Under the pieces are notes generated by a model. It was not told where the DNA came from and searched no databases. It saw only the letters and a program-made list of their open reading frames with translations. DNA of 64,000 nucleotides from VMCP01 sp965655465 (lineage in GTDB: Bacteria; Bacteroidota; Bacteroidia; NS11-12g; UBA955): contig CBFHGY010000001.1 of assembly GCA_965655465.1 (NCBI GenBank), positions 28,845 through 92,844 of the forward strand, given 5' to 3'. The stretch's first letter is position 1. Each line of letters begins with the position of its first letter. Below, one piece after another: positions 42,253-51,448 of the stretch. The translations under genes were made by a program, and so were the position numbers.

Positions 42253-45147
42253 ATGAAAAGCAATAAATCACTCGTTATTTTTTCCGTCATTTTGGCGTTG
42301 GCATCCCTTTTTCAGCTGTCATTTACCTTTCAAGCCAAGAGCTTTGAAAAAGAGGCAATGGAATTTGCCAAAAAGAAGTCGGCCCAAAACGGAGCCAATG
42401 AAAAAGATTTTTACCGTCGTTACATCGATAGCTTAGGTAACAAAGACTATTACAGTTTTTTAGGGATGGTATCCTATACCTACTACGAATGTAAACAACG
42501 CGAACTGAACCTCGGTTTGGACTTGCGTGGAGGTATGAACGTAATCTTAGAAGTTGAAAAAGATGCCATCATTAAAGTATTGGCAAATGATCCTAGTGAC
42601 GCAGATTTATTAAAGTCGCTAGAGATGGCAAACAAAGAGGTAAGAGAACAAGGTACCGAATATGTGTCTGCGTTTGTTAAAGCATTCAAACAGCAAGCAA
42701 AAGATCGTAATTTGGCCGTTTTATTTGTTAAAGGAAATAATTCTCAAATTCAGGCAACTAGCCAAGAAGTTGAAGTGGTTAACTACTTGAAATCAAGCAT
42801 TACCACGGCCGTTTCGAACGTAAAATCAGTGGTTGAAAAACGTATCAACCAAGCCAATGTTACGCAACCAATTGTTCAAGAAATTGATGGGGGACGTATA
42901 AGTGTAGAACTTCCGGGGGTAGATAATCCACGCCGTATGGAAGAATTGGTTGAAAAGAGTGCCAAATTGGAATTCTATGAAGTAATCAGTGGCACAGAAG
43001 CTACTCGAGTTTTGAATTCACTTGCTAACAATGCAATTGGAGTTGAAAGCGATAGCATCGCTAATGATTCTAACGCAACCCCCACACGCATTTCTGCTGT
43101 TGGTCGCATATTAAAACCTTTCGGTAATGGTCAAGGTTCTGCAAGTGCATTGGTGAGTGCCGCCGATCGTAAATTGTTAGACGACCTTTTGGCCAAAGAA
43201 GAGTATGTAAATATTTTAGGTCCTTCGGTTAAAGTAGCGTATAGTGCAAAACCGGCCGATGTTGATGCCAATGGCAAAGAGGTCGTAAACTCTAGTGACT
43301 ATTTGGTGTACTTTTTACGTAAAGATAGAGACGGAAGTGCCGCTTTAGCTTCAGACGATGAAAACATTATTGAAGATGCTCGTGAAAACACGAATCAAGT
43401 TGGTCAAATTGAAGTAACCATGCAAATGACACCAGCTGCAGCCTCTCGTTGGGCACAAGTAACTGGTGCCAACGTTGGAAACTTCATTGCCATCGTTTTA
43501 GATAATCGCGTTTATTCTGCACCTGTGGTAAATCAAAAGATTTCGGGTGGTAATTCTCAAATTTCAGGAAATTTTGATATCCGTGAAGCTCAAGATTTAG
43601 CCAACGTTTTAAAAGCAGGTAAACTTCCTGCTCCTGCTGTAATCGTTGCGAGTGAGGTAGTTGGTCCTTCCTTAGGTCAAGCATCTATCGATAGAGGTTT
43701 GAATTCACTGCTAATTGGATTCTTATCCGTTGTGGTTTTCATGATTTTATACTACAACCGTGCAGGTTGGATTTCGGTAGTTGCCGTTCTGGGTAACGTA
43801 TATTTAATAATGGGTGTATTGTCGAGCTTAGGTGCGGCATTAACCCTTCCAGGTATAGCCGGTATTATCCTTACCGTGGGTATGGCTGTAGACGCGAACG
43901 TACTTATTTACGAACGTATCAAAGATGAATTAGCCGCTGGTAAAGGGTTAAAAGCCGCTATTGAATTAGGTTTCAAGCATGCATTAAGTGCCATTATCGA
44001 TTCAAACATCACTACGCTTTTAGCAGGTATCATTCTTACCTTCTCTGGTGCGGGCCCAGCTTATGGTTTTGCTATCATTCTGGTAATTGGTATTTTCAGT
44101 TCAATGTTTACCGCTTTGTTCATCACTCGTTGGTTGCTAGAGAGTCGTGTTTCTAAGGGCAAAGAAATTACATTTGATACTTCTTGGAATCGCAATTTCT
44201 TGAAAAATAAGAACTACGATTTCGTAAGCAATCGTAAAAAATATTACATATTTTCAGCGCTGTTTATATTAGCGGGTGCTGTGGCCTTTATCGTTAAAGG
44301 TGGTATCACAACGGGTATCGATTTTAAAGGGGGTAACGCATTCATTATTCAATTTGATGATACTAAAAACTATGCAACTGAAGATATTAAGAAAGCCTTG
44401 GATAATTCATTAGCTGAATCAAGTAATGAAGTAAAATCTTTTGGTTCCGAAGGTCAATTCAAAATTGTAACTACGTATTTGGTAAATCAGGAGGGCAAAG
44501 AGAAGCGAGATAAAGTGCGTGAAGATCTTTTATCCGCTTTAAAAGGTTTTGAAATGAAGACTCCGGCGGGTGCTGATAGTCCAATTTTACAAAGTACAAC
44601 GGTAGGAGCCGCTATTGCAACAGAAACCCGTAATACAAGCACCATGTTGGTATTATTAGCGATCGTAGGTATTTTCCTTTATATCGTAGTTCGTTTCAGA
44701 AGCGTGGCTTATGGCCTAGGTGCAACGGTTGCTTTGATTCACGATATTTCCTTCGTGTTGGCTGCATTTGCCCTTTTAGACGGCGTATTGCCTTTTGCCA
44801 CTGAGTTTGACCAACATTTAATTGCCGCTTTATTAACGCTTCTTGGATATTCTATTAACGATACAGTGATTGTATTTGACCGTATTCGTGAATTCCTAAG
44901 TAGCCGCCGCAGTGACCGTTCTGATGTAACGATGATCAATGGTGCAATCAACTCTACATTAAGTAGAACCATTGTTACTGCAGCTACGGTTTTCTTTGTG
45001 TTGGTGATTTTGTTCATATTTGGTGGAGATGCCCTTAAAGGATTCTCATTGGCGATGTTAATAGGTATTATTGCAGGTACCTATTCGTCTATATGTATTG
45101 CAACACCCGTGGTTGTGGATTTCACTTCTAAAAAGAAAAACAAATAA
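42253..45147 (+). CDS. secDF: Fused protein translocase SecDF
   Basis: A 964-residue fusion of SecD (1-~650) and SecF (~660-964), with about 12 membrane helices, which uses the proton gradient to pull proteins through SecYEG. The SecD P1 entry motif LGLDLRGGMNV starts near 88. GMAVDANVLIYERIKDEL (~545-562) and its SecF copy GYSINDTVIVFDRIREF (~865-880) carry the D1 and D5 type transmembrane charges. The SecF entry motif is GIDFKGGN near 690. All T9SS cargo in this window first needs Sec, which fits a high-use gene; the codons look optimised (AAC, ATC, CGT, GGT). It ends at a strong terminator. Confidence 0.97.
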   Translation: MKSNKSLVIFSVILALASLFQLSFTFQAKSFEKEAMEFAKKKSAQNGANEKDFYRRYIDSLGNKDYYSFLGMVSYTYYECKQRELNLGLDLRGGMNVILEVEKDAIIKVLANDPSDADLLKSLEMANKEVREQGTEYVSAFVKAFKQQAKDRNLAVLFVKGNNSQIQATSQEVEVVNYLKSSITTAVSNVKSVVEKRINQANVTQPIVQEIDGGRISVELPGVDNPRRMEELVEKSAKLEFYEVISGTEATRVLNSLANNAIGVESDSIANDSNATPTRISAVGRILKPFGNGQGSASALVSAADRKLLDDLLAKEEYVNILGPSVKVAYSAKPADVDANGKEVVNSSDYLVYFLRKDRDGSAALASDDENIIEDARENTNQVGQIEVTMQMTPAAASRWAQVTGANVGNFIAIVLDNRVYSAPVVNQKISGGNSQISGNFDIREAQDLANVLKAGKLPAPAVIVASEVVGPSLGQASIDRGLNSLLIGFLSVVVFMILYYNRAGWISVVAVLGNVYLIMGVLSSLGAALTLPGIAGIILTVGMAVDANVLIYERIKDELAAGKGLKAAIELGFKHALSAIIDSNITTLLAGIILTFSGAGPAYGFAIILVIGIFSSMFTALFITRWLLESRVSKGKEITFDTSWNRNFLKNKNYDFVSNRKKYYIFSALFILAGAVAFIVKGGITTGIDFKGGNAFIIQFDDTKNYATEDIKKALDNSLAESSNEVKSFGSEGQFKIVTTYLVNQEGKEKRDKVREDLLSALKGFEMKTPAGADSPILQSTTVGAAIATETRNTSTMLVLLAIVGIFLYIVVRFRSVAYGLGATVALIHDISFVLAAFALLDGVLPFATEFDQHLIAALLTLLGYSINDTVIVFDRIREFLSSRRSDRSDVTMINGAINSTLSRTIVTAATVFFVLVILFIFGGDALKGFSLAMLIGIIAGTYSSICIATPVVVDFTSKKKNK

Positions 45148-45170
45148 AAAATTATCCCTGTAATAACAGA

Positions 45171-45197
45171 AAGCGGGGTTATGCCCCGCTTTTTTTT
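45171..45197 (+). terminator. Strong Rho-independent terminator after secDF
   Basis: An 8-bp GC-rich stem, AAGCGGGG (45171-45178) with CCCCGCTT (45184-45191), a 5-base loop and eight T at 45190-45197. It ends only 7 bases before the lysA ATG. Confidence 0.92.
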
Positions 45198-45198
45198 G
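45191..45198 (+). promoter_or_regulatory. Candidate lysA -7 box TTttTTTG inside terminator U-tract
   Basis: A 7/8 match to TAnnTTTG whose G is 6 bases before the lysA ATG, the same spacing as at other genes here. It overlaps the terminator U-tract of secDF. Confidence 0.35.
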
Positions 45199-45204
45199 AT
45201 ATAT

Positions 45205-46422
45205 ATGAAAGACCTATCGAACAAGCAATTACTGGGTGCAGCCAAAGAATTTGGTTCCCCGTTATACGTGTATCACGGCGAGCGTATTGAATTCCAATAC
45301 CACCGATTAAAAAACGCCTTCACCGGTGTAAATGTGCATCTTCATTATGCCATGAAAGCGTTAAACAATATCAATATTTTACGCATCATTAAATCATTAG
45401 GATCTGGCTTAGATGCCGTTTCCATTCAAGAGGTGCATTTAGGCTTACGAGCGGGTTTTGCTCCGAATGAAATCATGTATACCCCCAATTGTGTGAGCTT
45501 TGAGGAAATCAAAGAAGCCGTAGAATTAGGGGTTATTATTAATATAGACAACATTTCTATCCTTGACCAGTTCGGACATGAATATGGAGATTCGGTGCCT
45601 TGCTGTATTCGATTGAATCCGCATATTATGGCAGGTGGACATTCAAATATCTCGGTGGGACATATAGACTCAAAATTCGGAATTTCTATCCATCAAATGC
45701 GACATGTGCAAAGGGTGGTAGATTCTCACAAGATAAAGGTCAACGGATTGCACATGCATACCGGTAGTGATATCTTAGATGCCGATGTTTTTTTAAGAGG
45801 GGCTGAGTTATTATTTGAGGCGGCCATGCAATTTAAAGACTTGGAATTTATGGATTTTGGTTCTGGGTTTAAAGTTGGATATAAGGAAGGCGATATCGTT
45901 ACCGATATAGAACTTATAGGCGCAAAAATTACAGAGGCCTTTAAAGCCTTCTGTAAGGATTATGGCCGTGAATTAGACTTGTGGTTCGAACCAGGTAAAT
46001 TTATCGTATCAGAGGCCGGCTCACTGCTTGTTACAGCCAATGTGATAAAAACCACTACCTCTACTGTATTTATTGGCGTAAATAGCGGACAAAATCATTT
46101 GATACGTCCTATGTTTTACGATGCGTATCACCATATTGAAAATGCCTCAAACCCAACCGGTACTCCTCGCTTATATTCCGTAGTTGGGTATATCTGTGAA
46201 ACGGATACTTTGGGCTATGATCGTCAGATTCCCGAAGTACGGGAAGGTGATATATTGCGTATAAAAAATGCAGGTGCTTATGCATTTTCGATGAGTAATA
46301 ATTACAATGCTCGATTAAAGCCTGCAGAAGTATTGTTTTATAAAGGAGAAATGCATTTAATTCGACGGGCAGAAACCTTGGAAGACATCGTTCGCAGCGA
46401 AATTGAGGTACTAGGAGCCTAA
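45205..46422 (+). CDS. lysA: Diaminopimelate decarboxylase
   Basis: A 405-residue PLP enzyme of the alanine racemase/ornithine decarboxylase fold III group, converting meso-diaminopimelate to L-lysine. The PLP lysine lies in HYAMKALNN, the glycine-rich cofactor loop in MDFGSGFKVGY, and the substrate and cofactor residues in GYICETDTLGYDR. The frame extends to an ATG at 45181, but that codon sits in the loop of the secDF terminator; ATG 45205 starts the conserved sequence. Ornithine or carboxynorspermidine decarboxylase is unlikely given the motifs, though not excluded. Confidence 0.93.
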   Translation: MKDLSNKQLLGAAKEFGSPLYVYHGERIEFQYHRLKNAFTGVNVHLHYAMKALNNINILRIIKSLGSGLDAVSIQEVHLGLRAGFAPNEIMYTPNCVSFEEIKEAVELGVIINIDNISILDQFGHEYGDSVPCCIRLNPHIMAGGHSNISVGHIDSKFGISIHQMRHVQRVVDSHKIKVNGLHMHTGSDILDADVFLRGAELLFEAAMQFKDLEFMDFGSGFKVGYKEGDIVTDIELIGAKITEAFKAFCKDYGRELDLWFEPGKFIVSEAGSLLVTANVIKTTTSTVFIGVNSGQNHLIRPMFYDAYHHIENASNPTGTPRLYSVVGYICETDTLGYDRQIPEVREGDILRIKNAGAYAFSMSNNYNARLKPAEVLFYKGEMHLIRRAETLEDIVRSEIEVLGA

Positions 46423-46509
46423 ATGCTCAAAGTATACAATATTATAAGGTTGATTTACCTGGCTGAATAAGAACCTGATAGGATTAACCGTGTCAAACTA
46501 TCCCAGTAA

Positions 46510-47673
46510 CTACTCAGGAATAACGCGAATAACCGTGCGAAAACCTAAGTTGTTCGCCTTATAATCTCCACGTCTAAACATAATGGCACTTGGATCTACG
46601 TAATGAAATTCGTCGTTCCAAGAGCCCCCCTTAACCATAAAATGGGTATTTAAATCAGTCTCTTTATGTAAATATGGAGCCAATTCAGAGTCGCTAACCG
46701 TTATATCTGGATTTGGGATCAAGCGTTCGCTCATGGTAAATACATATTCCAAATGGTTAAATAATTTACCTTTGGCCTTAGTGGATGTCCATTCAGACAC
46801 ATTTCCTAATAGTTGACAAGGGAATTCTCCTTTACAATCAGCAGATTGAGTAATGAAAAATTGCACATTCTTAAGATATAAATCCGCTAGTCTTAAGGTT
46901 TTAATAGGACCCATATTGATGGTATTTAAATTTGCCCGTACCCAAAACTTAACCCAATCGTTGCCAATTCCTTTCGGTTTGACATCCAAGATATTATTAA
47001 CAACCTCGTGAACCGCCTTTACAAACTCTGCTTGAGTAGGCAAGTCTACAATGAATTTATAACCATTGGGTAAATCCGCTTTATACTCGGTATTTAGTTT
47101 TTGCTCCAGCCAATTGCAATATTGTGTGGCTTGGTACTGTGAAACCCCAACTACAGGATACTTATTATATGCAGGATGCTGGAAATAATAACTCACAAAG
47201 GGTAATAAATTCACATTCTCACTCAACCAAACATTGGTATCTGGGTACACCCATTGGGTATTTATTTTTCCACGGGTGAAAAATTCATTCGAACTATCGG
47301 CGACAAATGCGCGGTATTCTTCGTTGCTTATTTCTGAATTATGGATGTAAAAAGGGCTGATTTTAAAAGTTTTAGGGATACATCGGATGCTGTCATATCC
47401 CCATTGAGGGAAAAATGCAACATCTGGAATTTCTTCCGAAACCGGTTGGTAATAATCTTTGAGAAATTTCTTGAGTTTCTTTGAGGGCTGCTTAATTTCG
47501 ATCCCCCCCAAGGTATATTCATATGGATCGCACCAATATTTCAACTGATACGCTGGGATTGGCACGTCTTGTGCGCACAAATCTTTTTCGGATAATACCC
47601 CAAACGCCATGCAAATAATCATGAATACAATTTTAAAGGGCACAGTTATCGGAAAATTCAATAGGGATCTCAT
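46510..47673 (-). CDS. SUMF1-fold protein, GldJ/GldK-related
   Basis: A 387-residue exported protein with a SUMF1 (formylglycine-generating enzyme) fold: SPFYIHNSEISNEEYRAFV, YPVVGVSQYQATQYCNWL, GNVSEWT, VKGGSWND and the final LGFRTVIRV. The cysteine pair that active formylglycine enzymes place after GGSW is absent, so it is probably not catalytic, as with the gliding/T9SS proteins GldJ and GldK. Unlike those it shows no lipobox; the N-terminus (~1-33) is a signal peptide ending LCAQD. It follows lptD on the same strand by 74 bases, and its 3' end faces lysA. A role in the T9SS or the cell envelope is inference. Confidence 0.75.
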   Translation of the reverse strand: MRSLLNFPITVPFKIVFMIICMAFGVLSEKDLCAQDVPIPAYQLKYWCDPYEYTLGGIEIKQPSKKLKKFLKDYYQPVSEEIPDVAFFPQWGYDSIRCIPKTFKISPFYIHNSEISNEEYRAFVADSSNEFFTRGKINTQWVYPDTNVWLSENVNLLPFVSYYFQHPAYNKYPVVGVSQYQATQYCNWLEQKLNTEYKADLPNGYKFIVDLPTQAEFVKAVHEVVNNILDVKPKGIGNDWVKFWVRANLNTINMGPIKTLRLADLYLKNVQFFITQSADCKGEFPCQLLGNVSEWTSTKAKGKLFNHLEYVFTMSERLIPNPDITVSDSELAPYLHKETDLNTHFMVKGGSWNDEFHYVDPSAIMFRRGDYKANNLGFRTVIRVIPE

Positions 47674-47747
47674 TGGGCAGGATTCTTAGGTATTAGTCAA
47701 TAAATCTAAATAAGATTTTGAAGTTTATGGCAATGAATCTAAAAACA

Positions 47748-50336
47748 TTACATAAGTGCAGGATTAGAATACACGCGACGGTTTAATTTTAAATCTTGCA
47801 ACAATCTACTTACCGGTCTTAATGTAAATAACCATTGCTGTCCAAAACCCGTAGGAATCCAACTAAATTCCAATTGCCAACAATGCAAATTTCGGGCAAC
47901 GGAAAAACGCGAACCGTCTAATGCTTTGCTGCGAAAATCGTATCCGGTTTCATATGCAATTTTCCATTTTTCTGTTATGGAAATATCCCCATTAATACGG
48001 ATGCGATTGGTTGAAATCCGTGTATTCGGATTCGTGCTCTCTGCATTTAAATTAGCCATGTACGCAATATTGATACTCCAAGGAATATTGAAATCGTAAA
48101 ACATTCCAATTTGATTCTGAATATCTATTAATTCCGGTTGCTCTTCTTCGAATTGCTTAGAAGGACTGAGTTTATTTTGTTTTTCTTTCTTGAAAGTTTT
48201 TGAATTTAACGCCGTATTTATATTAATACCAGCACTGCGTAAGCGTAAAAGTTTGCCTTGATGAGTTAAAACAAATTGATTTAATGTAACTCCTTTATCA
48301 CTGCGTACATAGGGGCTGTAATTGGCGTTTGCATTGACCCGTATGATTTTAAACAACACCGTATTGAAGCTCATTCTTACATCTGAGAAATTCAAACTGT
48401 CGGCAAAGAGATTGTAGTTTCCTGAAATATTTAATTGGTCAATTAAATTAAATTTTTCAAATTTATTGGTTTTGTTACTATCGTTTTTAATTGTTTTCTT
48501 ACCTTGTAAGTTATTATTTAAACCATAGCCTATACTCCCAGATTGTGTTTGATTTAGACTGGGCACGGCACTGTTTGAAAAGAAATTATAGGTTTTTAAA
48601 TTCCCAAATGTGTCTAAATAGGTGCGAGTCCATCCCTTCGACAGGGCATCAATATTGGGGGCATAACTTAATGACATGCTCGGCGTAATCGTATGTCTAA
48701 TGGCTCGAACCTGTCCCCATTTTAAATCCGTGAAAGTACCATAAATATTGGTTTTTGCACTTGCCGAAAAGGAATATGCATATTGTCGAAAAAATCCATT
48801 AGTATCCTGTACAACTAGCGTATTGGTATTTTGATCAACGGAGGGTATTCCTGCTTTAAAATGCCAGTTTTCTCGGTAATTAAAACTAGGAGAAATGTTG
48901 AGAATTCCACTGAACATTTTAATATTGGTACTAATGGGAATGTTATGGGTTAAACCAGACTTAAAATCGTTAAAGGCCTCATTATAGCGGGGTGAAAATA
49001 ATATGCTGTCTTTGGTTTGAATATAATTTGCCATATTTCCGCTGTAACTTAATCGCAATTGTTGATACCAGGTTTGGTTGCTCCCCGTTTTTGATGCAAA
49101 TGGGGTTAAACTCGAAACGCCAATATTCACTGAAGGTAATTCCAATCTAAAATCACGGGTTTGTGTATTCTGGGTATGTCTTGCTGAAGCAGTTAGATTT
49201 AATTTATTTTTAAAAAATGATTGTCCGTAATTAATGCTACTAGTAAATTGATTATTACTGAGTGAATTTAAATCACGACTGTTTCTTTGATTAAAACCTG
49301 AAGTAACGACATTGATATTACCGCCAAAACGCACCCCCGGCATATATTTTGGGTCTAAATTAAATTGCGACCTTATGGCAAAATCGCTGCTTCTTTCAAA
49401 TAAGGGTGAAGTAGGTTCGATTCCATTTGAAAAACGGCTATACTGTAGGGCCAAATTTCCTCGAAATACATACCGCTTCACATATTGAGTTTGCATACCC
49501 AATCGAAAATCTCCGTTCAAATAAGCATCAGAATTAATTTGAATGTCGGCATGATCTCCGAGACCGATGTAATATCCCAAATTTTGCAGGTAAAAACTTT
49601 TATTTATTGCATTGAATCCTAGGCTTGGAAACAATATCCCGTCTCGTTGTCCTTTTTTTAACGGGGCAAGTCCAAACGGCAAGGCAATTGGAGTTGGAAT
49701 TCCCATAAAAACTAAATTGGCGGCTCCGAATAAGGCTTTGTTATTCGGCATTACCTTTACCTTAGAGGTATTTAGAAAAAAATGGGGATGATCGGCATCG
49801 CAGGTAGTGATTTTACCTTTAACTCCTGTAAAGTTTCCATTGGCTTCCTTCAAAACTTTGCCTAAATGTATATGAGCCTCGTCTTGGGCCAGTCGCAAAC
49901 CATAAACCCGTCCCTTGCCACTTTGACTGTTGTAATGCATGGAGTCGGCGGTATACGTTTCTCCCTCATCGGTTAAAAGCGGCTTATCTCGGTATTCATT
50001 CAAAGAATCTACATAACCTTTGGCAAAGAGTTCTTTGCTTTCCAGATTGATACCTATATGATAAGCTTCTAAATGGGTTTTGGGAGATTCAATTTTGGCA
50101 TCGTGGTACAGCAAAACATATTTTTGGTTGAAAAGCAAAACCATAGAATCTTCGGCTTCGAATTCAACAATTTCACTAAGAGACGCTTTCCTTTTTGGGA
50201 GGCTGTCTTGAGTGTCAATTTTTATAGACGTATCGGTGTTGCGATTAGCTGTGTCGGAGTTGTTTTGACCCATTACCGGCGTGCTAGAAGCAATCCACAA
50301 GGCAATGATGATATAAAACAGGACCCGCTTTAACAT
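47748..50336 (-). CDS. lptD: LptD-like LPS assembly outer-membrane protein
   Basis: An 862-residue protein with a signal peptide ending TPVMGQ, an N-terminal OstA-like beta-jellyroll (~60-200, with ESPKTHLEAYHIGINL and FTGVKGKITTCDADHPHF) and a long C-terminal barrel (~230-862). Its role is the final insertion of lipopolysaccharide into the outer leaflet, fed by the Lpt periplasmic bridge. Bacteroidota members are usually annotated putative LPS assembly protein LptD, and the IPTPIALPFGLAPLKKGQRDG stretch at the jellyroll-barrel junction is typical. The partner lptE is not visible. It is divergent from the amidase gene, with 63 bases between starts. Confidence 0.88.
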   Translation of the reverse strand: MLKRVLFYIIIALWIASSTPVMGQNNSDTANRNTDTSIKIDTQDSLPKRKASLSEIVEFEAEDSMVLLFNQKYVLLYHDAKIESPKTHLEAYHIGINLESKELFAKGYVDSLNEYRDKPLLTDEGETYTADSMHYNSQSGKGRVYGLRLAQDEAHIHLGKVLKEANGNFTGVKGKITTCDADHPHFFLNTSKVKVMPNNKALFGAANLVFMGIPTPIALPFGLAPLKKGQRDGILFPSLGFNAINKSFYLQNLGYYIGLGDHADIQINSDAYLNGDFRLGMQTQYVKRYVFRGNLALQYSRFSNGIEPTSPLFERSSDFAIRSQFNLDPKYMPGVRFGGNINVVTSGFNQRNSRDLNSLSNNQFTSSINYGQSFFKNKLNLTASARHTQNTQTRDFRLELPSVNIGVSSLTPFASKTGSNQTWYQQLRLSYSGNMANYIQTKDSILFSPRYNEAFNDFKSGLTHNIPISTNIKMFSGILNISPSFNYRENWHFKAGIPSVDQNTNTLVVQDTNGFFRQYAYSFSASAKTNIYGTFTDLKWGQVRAIRHTITPSMSLSYAPNIDALSKGWTRTYLDTFGNLKTYNFFSNSAVPSLNQTQSGSIGYGLNNNLQGKKTIKNDSNKTNKFEKFNLIDQLNISGNYNLFADSLNFSDVRMSFNTVLFKIIRVNANANYSPYVRSDKGVTLNQFVLTHQGKLLRLRSAGININTALNSKTFKKEKQNKLSPSKQFEEEQPELIDIQNQIGMFYDFNIPWSINIAYMANLNAESTNPNTRISTNRIRINGDISITEKWKIAYETGYDFRSKALDGSRFSVARNLHCWQLEFSWIPTGFGQQWLFTLRPVSRLLQDLKLNRRVYSNPALM

Positions 50337-50399
50337 TTATTTATTAGAAAGTGCGAATTTCGGCAAGGAATTTGATAAGTTCTAGATTAGAGTAGTAAT

Positions 50400-51263
50400 A
50401 TGTACAAAAAACGCAAAAAACTTGGGACATTTCTTTTGGATATAACGCAAAATGCGGTGGGGAAATTTCTTCTTACGGTAATTGTGGGTACAATATTAAT
50501 GTGTTTTATGCCTGCTGCGAAATTTCCGAAGCGTAAAATCGATAAAATTCAAACGATTGTATTGGATGCTGGACATGGAGGTGAGGACACGGGTGCTCCG
50601 GGCATAAAAGGCAGTCGGGAGTATTTGGAGAAGGACGTAACTTTAGATTTGGCCTTGCGATTAGGCAAGCTGATTGAAGAAAAAATGCCGGAAGTGAAGG
50701 TGTTATATACGCGCAAAACGGATAAATCGGTAAAATTATGGGAACGGCCCAATTATGCAAATCGCAATGAAGCCGATTTGTTTATCAGCATACATTGCAA
50801 TGCAAATAACAATCCCAAAGCACATGGAAGTGAAACGTATTTTATGGGTTTACACGTTAACGAGGGAAATTTGGATGTGGCAAAGCGAGAGAATGCGGCC
50901 ATAACGTATGAGGCAGATTATAAAAATAACGATAGATATGGTGGATTTGATCCAAATTCACCGGAAAGTCATATCATTTTCTCATTGGTACAAAATGCCT
51001 TCATGAATCAAAGTTTACGACTTTCATCTTATGTGGAGACTGAAACGGGTAAAATTTCTCAAATTAGAAGTAGGGGAGTAAAGCAAGCAGGATTTTTAGT
51101 ACTCTGGAAAACTTCGATGCCATCTATTTTGGTTGAAACCGGATTCATTACCAATCCGGAAGACCGAAAATACCTTGCTTCAGATGAAGGTAAAAATACC
51201 ATTGCAAATGGGATTTTTCAGGCCATCGAAAACTACAAGAATTTCGTCGAGAAAGCGCCATAA
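50400..51263 (+). CDS. N-acetylmuramoyl-L-alanine amidase (AmiC type)
   Basis: A 287-residue zinc amidase (Amidase_3) that cleaves the bond between N-acetylmuramic acid and L-alanine in peptidoglycan, with an N-terminal membrane anchor or uncleaved signal helix (~18-40). Zinc ligands and catalytic glutamates can be placed: H in VLDAGHGGEDTG, E in the REYLEKDV region, H in SIHCNANN, and E in the LVETGFITNPED ending. It is divergent from lptD. In many Bacteroidota an MCE gene follows directly; here a large T9SS gene sits between. Confidence 0.93.
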   Translation: MYKKRKKLGTFLLDITQNAVGKFLLTVIVGTILMCFMPAAKFPKRKIDKIQTIVLDAGHGGEDTGAPGIKGSREYLEKDVTLDLALRLGKLIEEKMPEVKVLYTRKTDKSVKLWERPNYANRNEADLFISIHCNANNNPKAHGSETYFMGLHVNEGNLDVAKRENAAITYEADYKNNDRYGGFDPNSPESHIIFSLVQNAFMNQSLRLSSYVETETGKISQIRSRGVKQAGFLVLWKTSMPSILVETGFITNPEDRKYLASDEGKNTIANGIFQAIENYKNFVEKAP

Positions 51264-51448
51264 GGACACAAACACGACTCTCGAAATGTCAGAGTAGTGT
51301 AAATAAAAAATCACTTGAAAGCGTAAGTATTTGGTATTGTGTTTTTTGTGTTTGAGGGGATTGTAAAAAATTATCCTCTTTTTGGGCATTTCTGCAACCT
51401 TTTTAGTTTATTGCGTCTTAAGATTAACTTAATAACACAGGTATATTT

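Noticed and set aside
45181..45204. Upstream ATG for lysA
   Set aside because: The ATG lies in the loop of the secDF terminator, and the extra residues (MPRFFLIY) are not part of the family.
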